Shown piece by piece: positions 1 to 13,100 of a stretch of 64,000 bases of DNA; positions within the stretch are counted from its first letter, which is position 1; each line of letters begins with the position of its first letter. Under the pieces are notes generated by a model that made no database searches, was not told where the DNA came from, and worked only from the letters and a program-made list of their open reading frames with translations. The stretch comes from Liolophura sinensis (Eukaryota > Mollusca > Polyplacophora > Chitonida > Chitonidae), in the NCBI RefSeq assembly GCF_032854445.1, contig NC_088307.1, positions 13,962,017 to 14,026,016 of the forward strand, in the 5' to 3' direction. The position numbers and the translations under genes are program-made.

Positions 1-704
1 GTCATGTGTGTTCCGTTTCTGAAACTTCTTAAATTTCTGTTGGTTTTGTCCCTGAAATTTCTGTTCACCAGTTTTGAATTTATTCCTTCCAAATGTATTC
101 TCAAATTTTAGCTCGTGGACTTCATCGGGAGTTTTGTTCAACACTTTCAATTGTTCACGTGAGCCCCGTCCATTTTTGTTGCTTTTTCTAGAGTCAGATC
201 ATCTTCTAAGAGGAGTTTTTCCTGAACTTCAGATGAATTTGAGCCCATGAGAATCCTGTCTTTAATCATGTCGTCTAGATCATGAAAACTGCAGTCACGG
301 CCAATGAGTTCTAACTGAGTGACCCATTCGTCTATCGATTCTGACTGACCTTGACCCCGTTGATAAAATAACTTACGTTGTACAGACGTGTTTTTCTTCG
401 GGTTGCAGTAGTACTCGAAAAGTTCGAACAGTTCCTCCGGCTTCTTAGAATCTTCCTCTGAAAGTTCACCACTAGAACGCCATGCTCTGCAAATGTCTCT
501 GTCTTTTTGTCCGATATTTATCAAGAACTGTGCGGCTTTTTGCTCCGCTTTCCACTTGTCTGCATCCGGTCCGGTGAACACGAGGTGCATCAGTTCCTTC
601 CACCGTGACCAGTTTTCTGCAACATTACCGCTGTCGAAATCCATGGGAGACATCTGTTTCACGTTTGCTGCCATCTCGAGGGTTCTTCTGAACTCCTGAG
701 ACCA
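1..704 (-). mobile_element. 5' part of an LTR retrotransposon (gag region), cut by the window edge
   Basis: On the minus strand a Gag-like reading frame starts at 674 and coding potential continues to base 1 in another frame, so pol should lie outside the window. Just upstream of the ATG the minus strand reads ...TACA then TGGTCTCAGGAG. This would fit an LTR end (CA) followed by a primer-binding site starting TGG, putting the LTR edge near 705. No second LTR is available for comparison, so the LTR call is inference. Confidence 0.5.
147..674 (-). CDS. Gag-like protein of a Ty3/gypsy-type retrotransposon, frame broken
   Basis: The frame has 175 codons from ATG at 674 to a stop at 147. The protein is hydrophilic and helical, with a tryptophan-rich start (NWSRWKELMHLVF), a central stretch FLINIGQKDRDICRAW, then EELFELFEYYCNPKKN and ESIDEWVTQL. 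This order is typical of the capsid part of invertebrate gypsy Gag proteins. No zinc knuckle lies in the frame. Past about position 172 the adjacent reading frame stays open to the window start and is Lys/Gln/Asn/Phe-rich, as expected for the Gag C-terminal side, so a one-base indel probably broke the gene. It could be a domesticated or merely truncated copy. The family assignment is by pattern only, with no search. Confidence 0.6.
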   Translation of the reverse strand: MAANVKQMSPMDFDSGNVAENWSRWKELMHLVFTGPDADKWKAEQKAAQFLINIGQKDRDICRAWRSSGELSEEDSKKPEELFELFEYYCNPKKNTSVQRKLFYQRGQGQSESIDEWVTQLELIGRDCSFHDLDDMIKDRILMGSNSSEVQEKLLLEDDLTLEKATKMDGAHVNN

Positions 705-967
705 TGTAATACTTTTATGTTACCGTCTTTTGACGTAAGAAAGTATAAATAAATAAAGGACTCGAAACAGCGTCTCCTTTCAGACAGTCACTCTATTCCA
801 CTCGGTTCATCACCTTGAGCAGTCCCGCGGTATGTTACTTACGTATTATTAGCCAATCGCTATGCTGCAACGTCATGAATATTAATATAGGGGAGCTGAT
901 CATGTGATGTAAACATACACATGTGCTATGATGTAAACAAATGCACGTGGCAAACTACGACAATATC

Positions 968-1037
<70 letters not shown>

Positions 1038-1621
1038 GATGGAGGAAGTACGATAGAGGTCAGTGAACTTTCTCATCTCAGGTAGTCCAGATGATCTGTG
1101 TCATACATGCAGGTGTCGACAGTCTGATCGACAGGAGGACATGTACATAATTTCTGGTTATCACTTGCCACCGCGATGCATATAATCCAGGCTATTTATG
1201 TACATGAACGTATACTGAGCTAGTAAAGGTGGGTGATGCAGAGAGAACTATGTCACGAGGTCAATGAACTTTCGCACGAACATACCGTAATCGGGATTGA
1301 ATCGTCATTCTGGCATAGGGGCCTACGTACAGCAGATATAATCTGCGCAAAGAAGACATGGGCGTTCGCTTCGGCATTTCAGTGGTGCAATTAGAACACA
1401 GGAGAGGAACTTGATCACCTCACTGGGTAAGCCCATATCTGTACCATCTATATTTGTGCATCTACAGACGTATGTAAAGCTTAATCAGAGACAGCGGAAG
1501 TTGGGTTCGAACTCGCAACCTCAGTGATAAAATTTACAGTTTGGAAAAGCTACGTACGCTTATTCCGTGGAAATTAAGTAAGCGTACTTGAAATTTTTTG
1601 ACTTTGTTTCTTTGAGTGGCG
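675..1621. other. Gag 5' flank and (TA)n tract; no gene seen
   Basis: The only clear structure is an alternating TA tract at about 970-1033. The words gaggtcagtgaactttc (1055) and gaggtcaatgaactttc (1258) recur about 200 bp apart, hinting at an old duplication. No open frame with protein character was found. Confidence 0.5.
968..1034. repeat. (TA)n microsatellite
   Basis: Uninterrupted alternating TA for about 60 bp. Confidence 0.95.
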
Positions 1622-1757
1622 TTTTACACCCTGTGGTAGAATTTTTCACCTAGGCCTAAATGTACGAAGGTGGCCGCAGTTATGGTAGGAGGAAAAGAGC
1701 CAGGGGAAATCCACGACCATTCGCAGGTTTGCTGATGACCTTCCAACGTAGCCAACT
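1622..1757 (-). mobile_element. SINE-A fragment (3' part), minus strand
   Basis: The order reads backwards against full SINE-A copies: gttttacaccctgtg, tgtacgaaggtggccgcagt, aggaggaaaagagccagggg, cgaccattcgcaggtttgct. The 5' tRNA-like head is missing. Confidence 0.75.
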
Positions 1758-1996
1758 AGTATTTCAGTACAGGTCTGTAGGCTAATGATTCATTTGTTCG
1801 ACTAGTCTATACAAGTATGTAGTATTAAGCTATAGTTTATACATTTAGTTTTGATTTAAACCACATTTGTTCGTGCAAACTCGGTAAACACTCGCAATTC
1901 ATATTCCGAAACACCTCCCATATCGTATAGACTGGAGGAAACTAGCCTAATAAATAAGACCTTTGTTTGCTAACGATGTTGTATCGTCAGCATACA

Positions 1997-2267
1997 GGGG
2001 GTATACCGTGGCTCAGTCGGTTAGCCCGCTAGCGGCAGCGTTGTGACCTGGAAGCCTCTCACCAATACGGTCGCTGCGAGCTCAAGCCCAGCTCATACTG
2101 GCTTCTTCTCCGGCCGTACGTGGGAAGCTCTGTAAGCAACCAGCGGATGGTCGTGGGTTTCCCCCGGGCTTTGCCTGGTTTCCACCCCCCGTAATACTGG
2201 CCGCCGTCGTACAAGTGAAATATTCTTGAGTACGGCGTAAAACACCAATCAAATAAATAATTAAATA
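1997..2267 (+). mobile_element. SINE-A, full length, with target-site duplication
   Basis: This tRNA-derived SINE has an A-box-like tggctcagtcggttagc near the start and a degenerate B box (gagctcaagccc). The body contains ccggccgtacgtgggaag and ggatggtcgtgggtttccc, and the 3' end is tacggcgtaaaacaccaatc followed by (AAAT)n. A 12-bp direct repeat cgtcagcataca flanks it at 1985-1996 and 2268-2279, which is a clean target-site duplication. Confidence 0.92.
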
Positions 2268-2279
2268 CGTCAGCATACA

Positions 2280-2950
2280 ACTTGTAATTCATACGGCTAG
2301 TTCGAAAATAAATAGGCCTACTGCAAACGTCATCTGGCGCATACGAATATTCGTCGATAAACAAAAACTGTTAGCTCCGTACGCCGGTCGAAACCGGCGA
2401 ACAACTGGCTGCTAATATCGGTGGGATATTTTGACCTGTGGATTGGGCACCAGTTTGCTCTTGACTTTTGTCACGGACAGGAAATTTTGGCTGTTAGTTA
2501 AGGGTAAGCTATGTGAAAACGATTACATGTATGTAAACAATGCATACATTCCACTGACAGTGGCACTTGGTGTTGTTGTTGTATAACTTGTATAACTACC
2601 CCTGCACGATTCACCGGCCAGTTTGTCAGACATACCATGTGATAACATAAACTGTTGTCTGAGTACCGCTTGGAAATCCACGTGCCCATTTTATGGATAG
2701 TACTGTGCTTACTTACGATAAGGCATCGTCCTCCAAATACTGTGCACGGCTGATTTGGAAAAGTTTATAACTAGGCCTACATCCGCTACATGTGATAGTG
2801 GTTCAGCGATGTTTTTATCTGATATTCTCGGGTGCATTGACCGACCCGGTAAATGTCAGAATCTAAAAGTAGGAGGGAAAATCTTTGGTCTGCTAAATTA
2901 TCTAGACAGCATACATGTAGCTTGCTGAATAAAATACAGCTGGTACCTAC
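2280..2950. other. No gene or clear repeat seen
   Basis: Ordinary A+T-rich sequence between two SINE copies. The open frames are short and lack protein character. Confidence 0.5.
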
Positions 2951-2954
2951 AAAT

Positions 2955-3203
2955 GCCTCTGGGGGCCTCCATGGCCTAGATGCCCGAGGTGGTTAGCACC
3001 CCAGCGTGGTGCAATGACCCAGGAGCCTCTCACCAATGCAGACGCTGTGAATCCAAGGCCACCCCTTGCAGGCTTCCTCTTCGGCCGCACATGGGAAGGT
3101 CTTCCGGAAACCTGCGGATGGTGTTGGGTTTCCCCTGGGTTCTGCCCAGTTTCCTCCAACCATAATGCTGGCCACCTTTGCACACCAATCAAAATAGAAA
3201 ATA
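2955..3203 (+). mobile_element. SINE-A copy, diverged
   Basis: It has the head ggcctccatggcctagatgc, then gacccaggagcctctcacca, and the 3' end shortened to cacaccaatcaaaat. The segment ggcgtaaaa is lost just before the tail. Confidence 0.85.
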
Positions 3204-3246
3204 AAATAACATTAAAATTTCTACATGTATGCATTCATAGCTTTGA

Positions 3247-3398
3247 GTCTGGGAAGGTCTGCCAGCAATCTGCAGATGGTCGTGGGTTTCCACTGGGCTC
3301 TGCCTGGTTTCCTTTCAACCATAATGTTGGCCATCGCCGTATAAGTGAAATATTTTTGAGTATGGCATAAAATACCAATCTAGTAAATAAATAAATCA
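3247..3398 (+). mobile_element. SINE-A 3' fragment
   Basis: It starts inside the body (tgggaaggtctgccagcaat) and runs through aagtgaaatatttttgagta to an AAAT tail. It follows the previous copy in the same orientation, so the two may be a tandem or nested insertion. Confidence 0.85.
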
Positions 3399-3950
3399 TA
3401 GCTTTGAGCATCCGGGATTGTCGCAAGGACCAGAAGGTGATAAATAATATGGAGGTAAATGGTCAAAATGTTGATTTCGGATAACGGAACGTGAAGATTA
3501 GGCACATTCTGATTACTTTTCTGGAAAAAATTTGTTACCTAAAAGCCATATTTTTGATTATCCATGCTAAAATCTTCTTCAAGGCTCTCCTGGGCTAAAT
3601 TCAGTTTGTTTTCACCACAAGTACTATAGTCATGTGACCATAAAAGAGTGTGCTGATGATTGGCTCAGAGCTGCTATGACATCACTGCAAAACTATGAAT
3701 ATGCATATGTCTGTGTCATGTGTTTGTGTTAACAGTTACTCTCTGTTTTTCTGTACAGGTTTGATTGTGATGTCTCCAGTGAAGCTTTAAGGATTACATG
3801 TAAATTCTACCTCCCCATATATTCATCAATCACCCCTTGGACAAGCAGAGCTGTACTGTGGGCTGACCGAATAGTTTGAAGCAGAGATACATTTCTTGTA
3901 CCACCACTGTGAGGAGTTTGTAGCACAGCGGGGCTCACACAATCATCATC
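3399..3950 (+). other. Upstream region and 5' UTR of ABHD2
   Basis: A good acceptor-like site (ctctgtttttctgtacag) ends at 3758, so the coding first exon may carry a spliced 5' UTR from 3759 and the true promoter may lie further upstream. No TATA box or start site can be chosen with confidence. Confidence 0.35.
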
Positions 3951-4108
3951 ATGTCTTTCTTGGTGGCTGGAGCTGCCTTGTTGGTGCTGTACGGAGTATG
4001 TCGCCTCCTCAACATGTCCAGTACCTCCTCACAACCTGCTCTGCACTACAGACCAGACTCAGAGCTCATACAAAGCATCTTGGCTGCATGCCCAATTTTC
4101 TTACAAAC
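3951..4108 (+). CDS. ABHD2: ABHD2 coding exon 1 (signal anchor)
   Basis: 158 nt; encodes the N-terminal membrane anchor and ends AAC|GTAAGA in phase 2. Confidence 0.92.
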
Positions 4109-7100
4109 GTAAGATCATATTTTTTGTTTCACTGTATAAAAACTATCATATCCTGATTGATGAAAAACACATCCCTCCAAACATCTTAGTTTTGTACAGT
4201 TGTGTCGTCAACAGGTCAAGACACAAATCAAGAAAGTTGTTTAGGAGAAGGCCTGAAAGACAGCATACCATGGCACCGATAAAGTTTTGTTGTTTTTGTT
4301 TTTTAATACTTACCATGGCTGTTTTCTGTGCATATGCTTGTAAGTTTGTTTATGGTAAATAGCAAACACCAGTGTCACTAACTATTGGCAACATGGCAGT
4401 AATGAAACTACTATATATAGGAACTTCACAAGGCTTGCCTGGGTAATCTTCTATGTTGTTTTTTGACGTGGTCACAAGATATACTTTTTGAATAAGTTAT
4501 ATTTAAATCACAACAACATGTACGAAGGCTGATTCCGGTGTAACCTTGCCTGGGGGCGAGGCAACCTGTTCCCCATCACTAACATTAGGGGATGCTAGGT
4601 TGTAGACAGATAACTGACCCAAACACAAAATCACAGTGAGTGACACACATGTATATTGCTGCCATCTGAGTGACCAGCCAGGCTGATGACCGTCCAAGGT
4701 GGTGACTAACTCCCCACTACTCACTTCACTCTAGGGCTGGACTTTTATAGCCCCAGCAAGGACCTCAGAGAAAGCATTTAATTACCCAGCTGTGGGTGTC
4801 TACTCAGTACATGACTAATATTTGTGCTTTCAAGACATTGGAAACACTGCATTTAAAGACAGTCTAAAAGGTACATGTAAGAACATTTAACTGCTACTTA
4901 ATCCGCTATTTATATTCTAGAGGTATGCAAGATATGAAAAACCTACTACCTCTACTTTTATAACTAATCACCATTAAAACATTATGAAACCACGCTAAAT
5001 CATTTAATTTTACTGTAAATTCTTAATAACTTCTTAAATATCATTCCACCTGCAAGCTAGGAACTATGATGACAAAGTACAAGTTAATACCAACACAGTC
5101 ATATGCAATATCTCTACCTAATATGAATCACTAATGATGAATTTCTTCTCCAAAGTCTTTAAACCTAACACATCAGTGTTGCCAAAAAGGAGGGAAGACA
5201 AATCCTAACTACAACCTTACTATACCGGCAAGCCAAGTTTTGGATAAAAGTCAAAATTGAACACTTTGAAATGAATACTTCATAATTAATAGTTTAGTGG
5301 TCGTGAACTTCCAAGTGGCGACAGATTTGTCTTAATATCACAATTGTTTCTTGTTCATAGTCTAATTAAAAGCCGAAACTGAAATGACCTTCAGTTTTAA
5401 AATTGTGCTTACTGTGAATCTTCAACCTTTTTAACCATTATAGCACTATTTTCAATGGAATTTATGAACGCATTCGTTGTGAAAATGACAATAAAAATGA
5501 TTTGTTTGTGCCACTAAAGATGCAAGCTTCATGAAACTGTGCAAATTATTTCTCTTCACTCCGTAGCTGTCTCAGAATGTTTCAAAATGTTTCTGAGGTG
5601 GTTGAAGAATAAGGGCACGTGCACCTCAAAGCTGGACTCCATGGAATTAGAGATTACCATATATCACCTAAAGTTTAGCGTTGTTCACATGACACATTTT
5701 GCTTGAGTCTAACTGATTCACCCGCCTTACCACTTAAGTTTGCTTTGTGCAGCGTGATTAATTTACTATAAGACAAACACAACTGTTGGCATCAAAAGTA
5801 TCATTTTTATGTTCTATGTAATTCTGAAAGTGCTTTTGTACATTCCACCCTGTAATAGGTGAAAACTTGTTCCCTTTATATTTTATGTAGGTATGTTCCT
5901 CCGCTATTGTGGGGTAAAAGTGGCCACATTCAGACTATCATCTATGGAAAGCTTGGCAGAGTTAAGCCCCCTTTCTTAAAGGGCAAAAGAGAACGTGCTT
6001 TGATGAAAGATGGCGCCACTCTGACCTATGACATTTTTGAGTCCATTCGGTCGCATCCAACAGGGGGTGTGTATTTTGTACTGTGATACTTCAGATCTTG
6101 AATGTATATCTTCAGTTCATCTTACTGTAATTCTTCAACCTTTTTGAATTGTTGCAATGTGTTTGTTCAAGCATATCCTGAAGGCATTATTCTGTGTAGA
6201 CTGATAAATTTACACTTTTTGTATTAAGGCCCCGGAAATTGCCAATTTATAATTTTCTCCAAATGCTTATGCTGGCTTCCTCTCCGGCCGTAAGTGGGAA
6301 GGTCTGCCATCCACCTGTGGATGGCCGTGGCTTTTCCCACCGTAAAACTGGTGGACATCTTGTAAGTGAAATATTCTTCAGTACAGCGTAATACGTCAAT
6401 CAAATAAATAAATAAAACCTTCCTGAGCTTCTCAAAGAGCATTTTTATATATTGGACTGAGGTGAAGTGCAGTAAGTTGCAATTATGCATGACATATTCA
6501 GATCCAGTGCTGATTGCATGTGTTTCAGGTGATTACACATTACTTGTGTGTCCGGGCATATCAAACAGCAGTGAGAGTAGTTACATCTGTACCTTTGTGG
6601 ACTACGCCCTGGAGCACGGGTTCAGGGTGGTGGTTCAAAACCATCTGGGGGCCATGAAAAGTGTCAAACTGACGGCTCCAAGGATGAACACCTACGGTAA
6701 GGCTACATGTACATGCTGTTACACTGGCGTGTAACAAGATGCTCTGTAAGTTGCTCTGTCTGTCTGTCTGTCTGTCAGTCGTTCGGACTGTTGGTTGACA
6801 TGTTTTTGAGTCAAATTTCTTACTTCTTGTCCTTCAATATATATGTATTTGTAAGTCATTGACTTTAACCAGAGTCCACAATGGTTTACCCTGTGGTCAG
6901 TCAGGTGTGAATCTACAAGTACGCAGTGGTTTCCGCCATGGTCAGCCAGGTGTCGGTCCACAAGCACACAGTTGTTTCCCCCATGGTTAGTCAGACGTCA
7001 GTCCACAAGCACACCTTGGTTTCCCCTGTGGTCAGTCAGGTGTTACTCCACAAGCACACAGTTGTTTACCCTGTGGTCACACCCAGTGGACACACCCAGA

Positions 7101-10100
7101 GTGGTTTCCTCTGTGATCAGCCAGGTGTCAATCCACTTGTGCGCAGTGGTTTCCTCTACAATCCATCAGTTGTCAATCCACACATCCACAGTGGTTTCCT
7201 CCATGGTTAATTAGGTGTCAATCTACTTGTGTGCAGTGGTTTCCTCTACAGTTAATCAGGTGTCATTTCACACATTCACAGTGGTTTCCTCCATGGTCAT
7301 TCGGGTGTGAAGCCACAGTGGTTTCCTCCATGGTCAACCTGGTGTTAATCCACACATCAGTCAATGAGTTTTATGAAAAGAGAAGCTGCTGATGGCTTTC
7401 TTTTTTAAGGCCCAGTATTTCATGCCATTGTGCTTTTGTAAACTTCCAAGTTAATCAGTCAGTTAATGTTCGCTAACAGGCTGCACAGGGGAGTTTCACC
7501 TGATGACCCTGAGGATAAAAGAAACTTACCCCCGTACAAAGCTAATAGCTGTGGGATTCAGCATGGGGGCGAATGTTGTCACGAAGTACATGGGGGAGGA
7601 TGCCAAGCATCAGGAGAATTTCCTGGCTGCCATGTCCATATGTCAAGGTTATGACCTCAGTCGGTGAGTACACAGGCATTCATAGGTTATGTTCTAGTTT
7701 TGTGACCTAGGTTCTGCTTTTATTCTTCTTTTGTGACCTAGGCTCTACCTTTGTGACTTGGGTTCCACCTTTGCGATCTAGGTTCTACTTTTGTGATCTA
7801 GGTTCTACTTTTTTAACCTAGGTTCTACTTTCGTGACCTAGATTCTAATTTTGTGACCTAGGTTCTACTGTTGTGACCTAGGTTTTACTGTTGTGACCTA
7901 GGTTCTACTGTTGTGACCTAGGTTCTATTTTTGTGACCTGGGTTCTAGTTTTGTGACCTAGGTTCTACTTTTGTTCTACTGTTGTGACCTGGGTTCTACT
8001 TTTGTGACCTAGGTTCTACTTGTGTTCTTCTGTTGTGACCTAGGTTCTACTTTTGTGACCTCCAGGATTAGCCTCTCAGGCCAAGGAAATGAATTTCAAG
8101 GGTTCTGTGGCCGTTTTGATGAGGTTTTCTACACATTTTTTGGTGATAGGCTCTTTGAAGCCATTTTGTTTGTCTTGAGACATGTACATTGTGCGATGTA
8201 CATTATGCGATGTACATGTGGCTACAAATTCACAAAAAGAAAAAAAAAGATAAAGTTATACCACTTTTTTAGGATGACGCTTATCACTCAACTCGTTTTT
8301 CGTAACAGAAGGATTTAAAGTCTTAGGGTCTCACCAGATTTAGGCTTGCCGCTCACTATATTTAAGCTCTCTGCTTCATGAGGAAGAGACTTTAATACCA
8401 AGTCAGTGCATACCTAAAACTGAAGGGTTGACAGTATATTTTCAGGCCACACACTCAGTGTAAGAGGATGATGTTTGCTTTTAATAAATACATGAGTTGT
8501 ATCCATCTGTATCATGTCAAATGTTGGTGGGTTACCCCTGGCACTTCAGTATCCTCTGCCTGCAAGTTAAAAAGACTTTTTTTAACTGGATGTCCAATAA
8601 ATTCACTTGTTTCGACACTTGCCATTAAATTTCACACATGCCATGGAGTTTCACACTTGCCACTAAGTTTCACAATTGCCTTTAAGTTTCACATGTGCAG
8701 TTTCAAACATTATAGAAAGAACTTTCATGGTGCTGGACATAACAGCAAATCTTCCAGCTCCTCGCACTATTAGAAAAGTTGCAATGCTTTATATACATGA
8801 CAGGTTTGTTGTGTTCCAAACAGCCAGTCCCTATCAAGATATTATTTAGAGCCAGACATTGCCCTAGCCCTGCTGATTTACACAGGCTGCGCTTCAAGAT
8901 GTGCCATATAATCTTATTTGTGTTTGTGACATTGTAGTGCCATTCCGTTTCTGATGAGCTGGTCGCACCTTCGCCGCTGTTACTTCTACGCCATGACAGT
9001 TCATCAGCACTCCCTGCTCAGGTGTCATCACGACGAGCTCTTCAATGAGGAGGCGACCAAGCGCTATGGCCACCTGGATGTTCCACAGATCTACAAAACC
9101 ACCTCACTGGTCGCTCTGGACAATCTGTATTCCAAGTGAGTGAATCATGGGCAGGTAACTCTGCAGTACACCATCATCCCTACCTTTACATGCATTGTGT
9201 TTATTTATTTCATTGACACACGGTGTTTACTACGAGCTCTATGGTCCCCCCACCCTGACTGATGTCTTTCTTCAGCATTGTGTTAAACACCACTTAATCA
9301 GTCAATACTTCATTGGGATTTTTTAACACCTTGATCAAGAAGAAAGTATTTCACTTTAAGTGTTGGCATCAAGTTATCATGTTTTTTTTAGGCCTTTGTG
9401 TGCTTTTGAAAGTGCGTTTTTACATGCCAAACTTTAGGTGAAATACTGTAATTTTCTTCTATTCAGGTCAACCACTGCATTTGACCTCATTGGTTAAGAC
9501 AGTCAGCAGTAATAACAGTTATTCTTTAGCTTACAGTGCATTCTGTGGTAAGCGGGATGAGAGGATATTAGGCTAACTGTGATAGTACAAATGTAATGTA
9601 CGAGTGATTTATGGCTTCGGTGGATACACATGTGACGTAAATCAACTGTACGAGTTTCATATTTTTGAACACATAGTGAGCAAGAATTTTCAGCAACAAT
9701 GTAAATGCAAGGATAATGCCTTTAACATGTATAAGGAAGGATGGAGTGAATAAGAAACATCATACTCAATCCACTGTTATGAATGAATTATTATGGTTTA
9801 ATGCCACGTCGGCAATGTTTCAGCCATGTTGTGGCGATTGGGGCCTCCATGGCTCAGTGGGTTAGCGCGCTAGCGCAGCGTGATGACCCAGCAGTCTCTC
9901 ACCATTGTGGTTGCTGTGAGTTCAAGTCCAGCTCATGCTGGCTTCCTCTCTGGCTGTATGTGGAAAGGTCTGTCAGCAACCTGCGGATGGTTGTGGGTTC
10001 CCTCCGGGTTCTGCCCGGTTTCTACTGGCCATAATGCTGGCTGCCGTCATATAAGAAATATTCTTGAGTACGGCTTAAAACACCAGTCAAATAAATAAAT

Positions 10101-13100
10101 AAATATTGTGGCGATCCACTGTGTTGAGGTGTGAGAAAACAATGCCTGGAACTGAATACTACTGTTACCAAATTTGAACTCTCAAGTAATATTTATTTTT
10201 TCATCATTGAGGAGTAAGAGGACTTGTCAGGAACCCTCTGACAACTAAGGTCCTAATTATATAAAACCCAATTTCGTATCCTAAGCGATATTTCTGAAAT
10301 TCCTTTACTGTCATGTAATGTCGATAGTGTTTTTGTGGTTCTGAAATCATTGTGAGAAACCTGATTATAACCCCCGCTGTTAATGTGGTCTTTTCAGGAA
10401 GCGTCACGGGTTTGAGAAGCTGAAAGATTTTTACACCTGGTGCAGCTCTGCTAACTTCATCAACAATGTGAGTCATCGTCTTCCGTGGTGTTTATAAGGA
10501 TATTTGATAAAAGATATGAGTATGTTATTCATTAGATGGTCTAACCATGTGAGAAAATCATGGAATAATGCCAGGACTTGCCATGGTGATAACCAAAATA
10601 AATGGATACAGAAGTATGTGACAGTGTGTTTAATGTCCATAATTGTTTCCCTTGAAGTGCTTTTCTTGATTATTGCCCTTCCTTCACCTCAACCGAGAAA
10701 GAAATTGAAATAAGTGCACTTTCAATAGTAATCGCAGGAACACTGTCTTGCAGTTATGTCTCTCCTTATAAAATGATTGGCCTATGTTGAAAATATGCCG
10801 ACAGACAGACTTACCAAATGACCCACCAACCGACAGACACGCACATGCAAAGTTGTCAAGTTGAAGCGAAACTGGTAATCTCAGAAATGAAATTGTTAAG
10901 TGAGACAGATTATTATTATTCACTCGGTTGTAGATATATATTGGTTTAAATTTTCCAGATATTTCAACCTCTTAAACCAATACATGAACTGATTGATTTC
11001 CCTTTTGTATATATTCTTAAGTTGCTAATGGATGAAAGATGAGTTTTATCATGATCAGAATTCATGATTAGAAAGTACACAATTTTCTACAATTTCTACG
11101 AACACTTGTACCTTTTCCCTGGGAGAATCTGCCCTCGTGTTAGAATCCACCATTTGGGTAGAGTTTGACATTATGGCTTCTGTCATATAAACAGTCAAGA
11201 TGAGTGAATGAGTGAGTGATTGCTTGGGGTTTAACATCGTACTTAACAATTTTTCAGTCATTTGATGACGAATGAATTATTAGAGTGCATGTAATGTGCC
11301 TCCTTGTCGCAGGACGGAGTTCCACCGCTCTTTTATCTAGTGCTGCTTCACTGAGACACCTCACTAAAGGCAAGTAAGCCGCCCCGTCCGAGCCATCAAA
11401 CTGATACAGGTCAACCAGTCGTTGCACTATCCCCTTCATGCTAAACGCCAAGGGAGGAAGCTGCAACTTCCTCTTTTAAAGTTTAGGTTTGACTCGACCC
11501 AGGATTGACCCTTGGATCTACCGCTCCCGAACCGGACGCTCTACCAACTCAGTCAAGGCGAGAACTTATTTGAGGAACAATGTGGGCAATCCATGTACAT
11601 GAACTTGACTCCGTATGGTTTCTTTTTTAGCCTTTTAGGTGTTATCTTAAAAAGTACTGCATGTATTGAGGTCAGGTTTTTCACACATCTAGAGCACAAG
11701 CAGAATGTTCCTTCATTGATGTGCTGTGAGCATATTAATTAACATACAATATCAAATTCAAGACGTCAGTACATGTGCTGAAGTTTTGCATTCAGGCGTG
11801 TCCTACAGGCAAGCTCTTGGGTAATTGAAGTTCAGAATAATTGTATGAAAATTTGCATCAAGCAGCAGTTCTTTTCTTTTCTTCCAGATAACACTGCCAA
11901 TGTTAATTCTTAATTCTGAAGATGACCCATTGGTTCCCCCAGATCTTCACGATGTGCCTAAATCGTACGTGGGTAAGTTATTAGCTTTGAATGAGAGCTC
12001 ATTCCTGGCTAGAGCTCTACGGTTTAGTGAGTATTCTACTTTGCTGCCGGGGCCTCCGTGGCTCAGTTGGTTTGCACACTAGCGCAGCGTAATGACCCAG
12101 GAGTCTCTCACCAATGCGGTCGCCGTGAGTTCAAGTCCAGCTCATGCTGGCTTCCTCTACAGTCGTATGTGGGAAGGTCTTCCAGCAACCTGTGGATGGT
12201 CGTGGGTTTCCCCTTGGCTCTGCCCGGTTTCCTCACACCATAATACTGGCCGCCGACGTGTAAATGAAATATTCTTGAGTACGGCGTAAAACACAAATCA
12301 AATAAATAAATAAATAAATACTTTGCTGCCTATGGGGAACTCGTTAAACTCCTTGCTGTCTATAACAAGGCAGTCCAAAGCTACATGTATGAACTCATTT
12401 GTTCTTTTCTTTATTACCTCAAAATTATCGGTTGTTGTATATAAAGTACACATGCACTGTCATTTGGAACTTTTTGTGTAGCTTTTTTCTTCAACATTTT
12501 TGGGGCAGATTAGCGGTTGATGCCTTCATCTTGGAGCTTGATTTGTAACCTGCTTAAATCCTTTAGAATGTGTAGGAAAATTTTTCTGTGCACAAAATTT
12601 AATTTGCAGTGTGGCCTACCTTTTGCAGCCATATGCTTCTCCAGAATGGCCAGGTTGTGTGAGCTGAAATTTAATATGCAGATAGAACAGGCTGCTCCAA
12701 ATGAAGTTTACAAAAATAACATATGCATATATGTAAAGAACTGTAGAAGTTCGCCTGTTTGTATATGCATTCACGTGACACGTGACTTTTGAATTTAAAC
12801 TTAAAAAGTGTGCTGCTGTGAGTAGTTTGGGCTAAAATGCCTGAAGCTGTCAATATATTTTTTCTATTTTTTACAGTTTTGCCACATTTAACGATTTTAA
12901 GCAAAAATTTACAAAATTGCACATATCTGTTGATATGCTGACAGAATACCACCGGTGTTTAAGACACCAAACCTTCAAATAAACTTCCATCTTTGCTGTA
13001 CAGAACGGTTCTTTCCCCCAAATTGTATATAGTTTTGGCGCTATAACGTCTAAGATTTCGGTCAGAACTGAGTTTTTAAGAAAAACATTTTTTTCAAAAG

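Noticed and set aside
9839..12318. tRNA genes at SINE heads
   Set aside because: The A- and B-box-like words are present, but the cloverleaf does not pair, and each is the head of a SINE with a body, a tail and target duplications.
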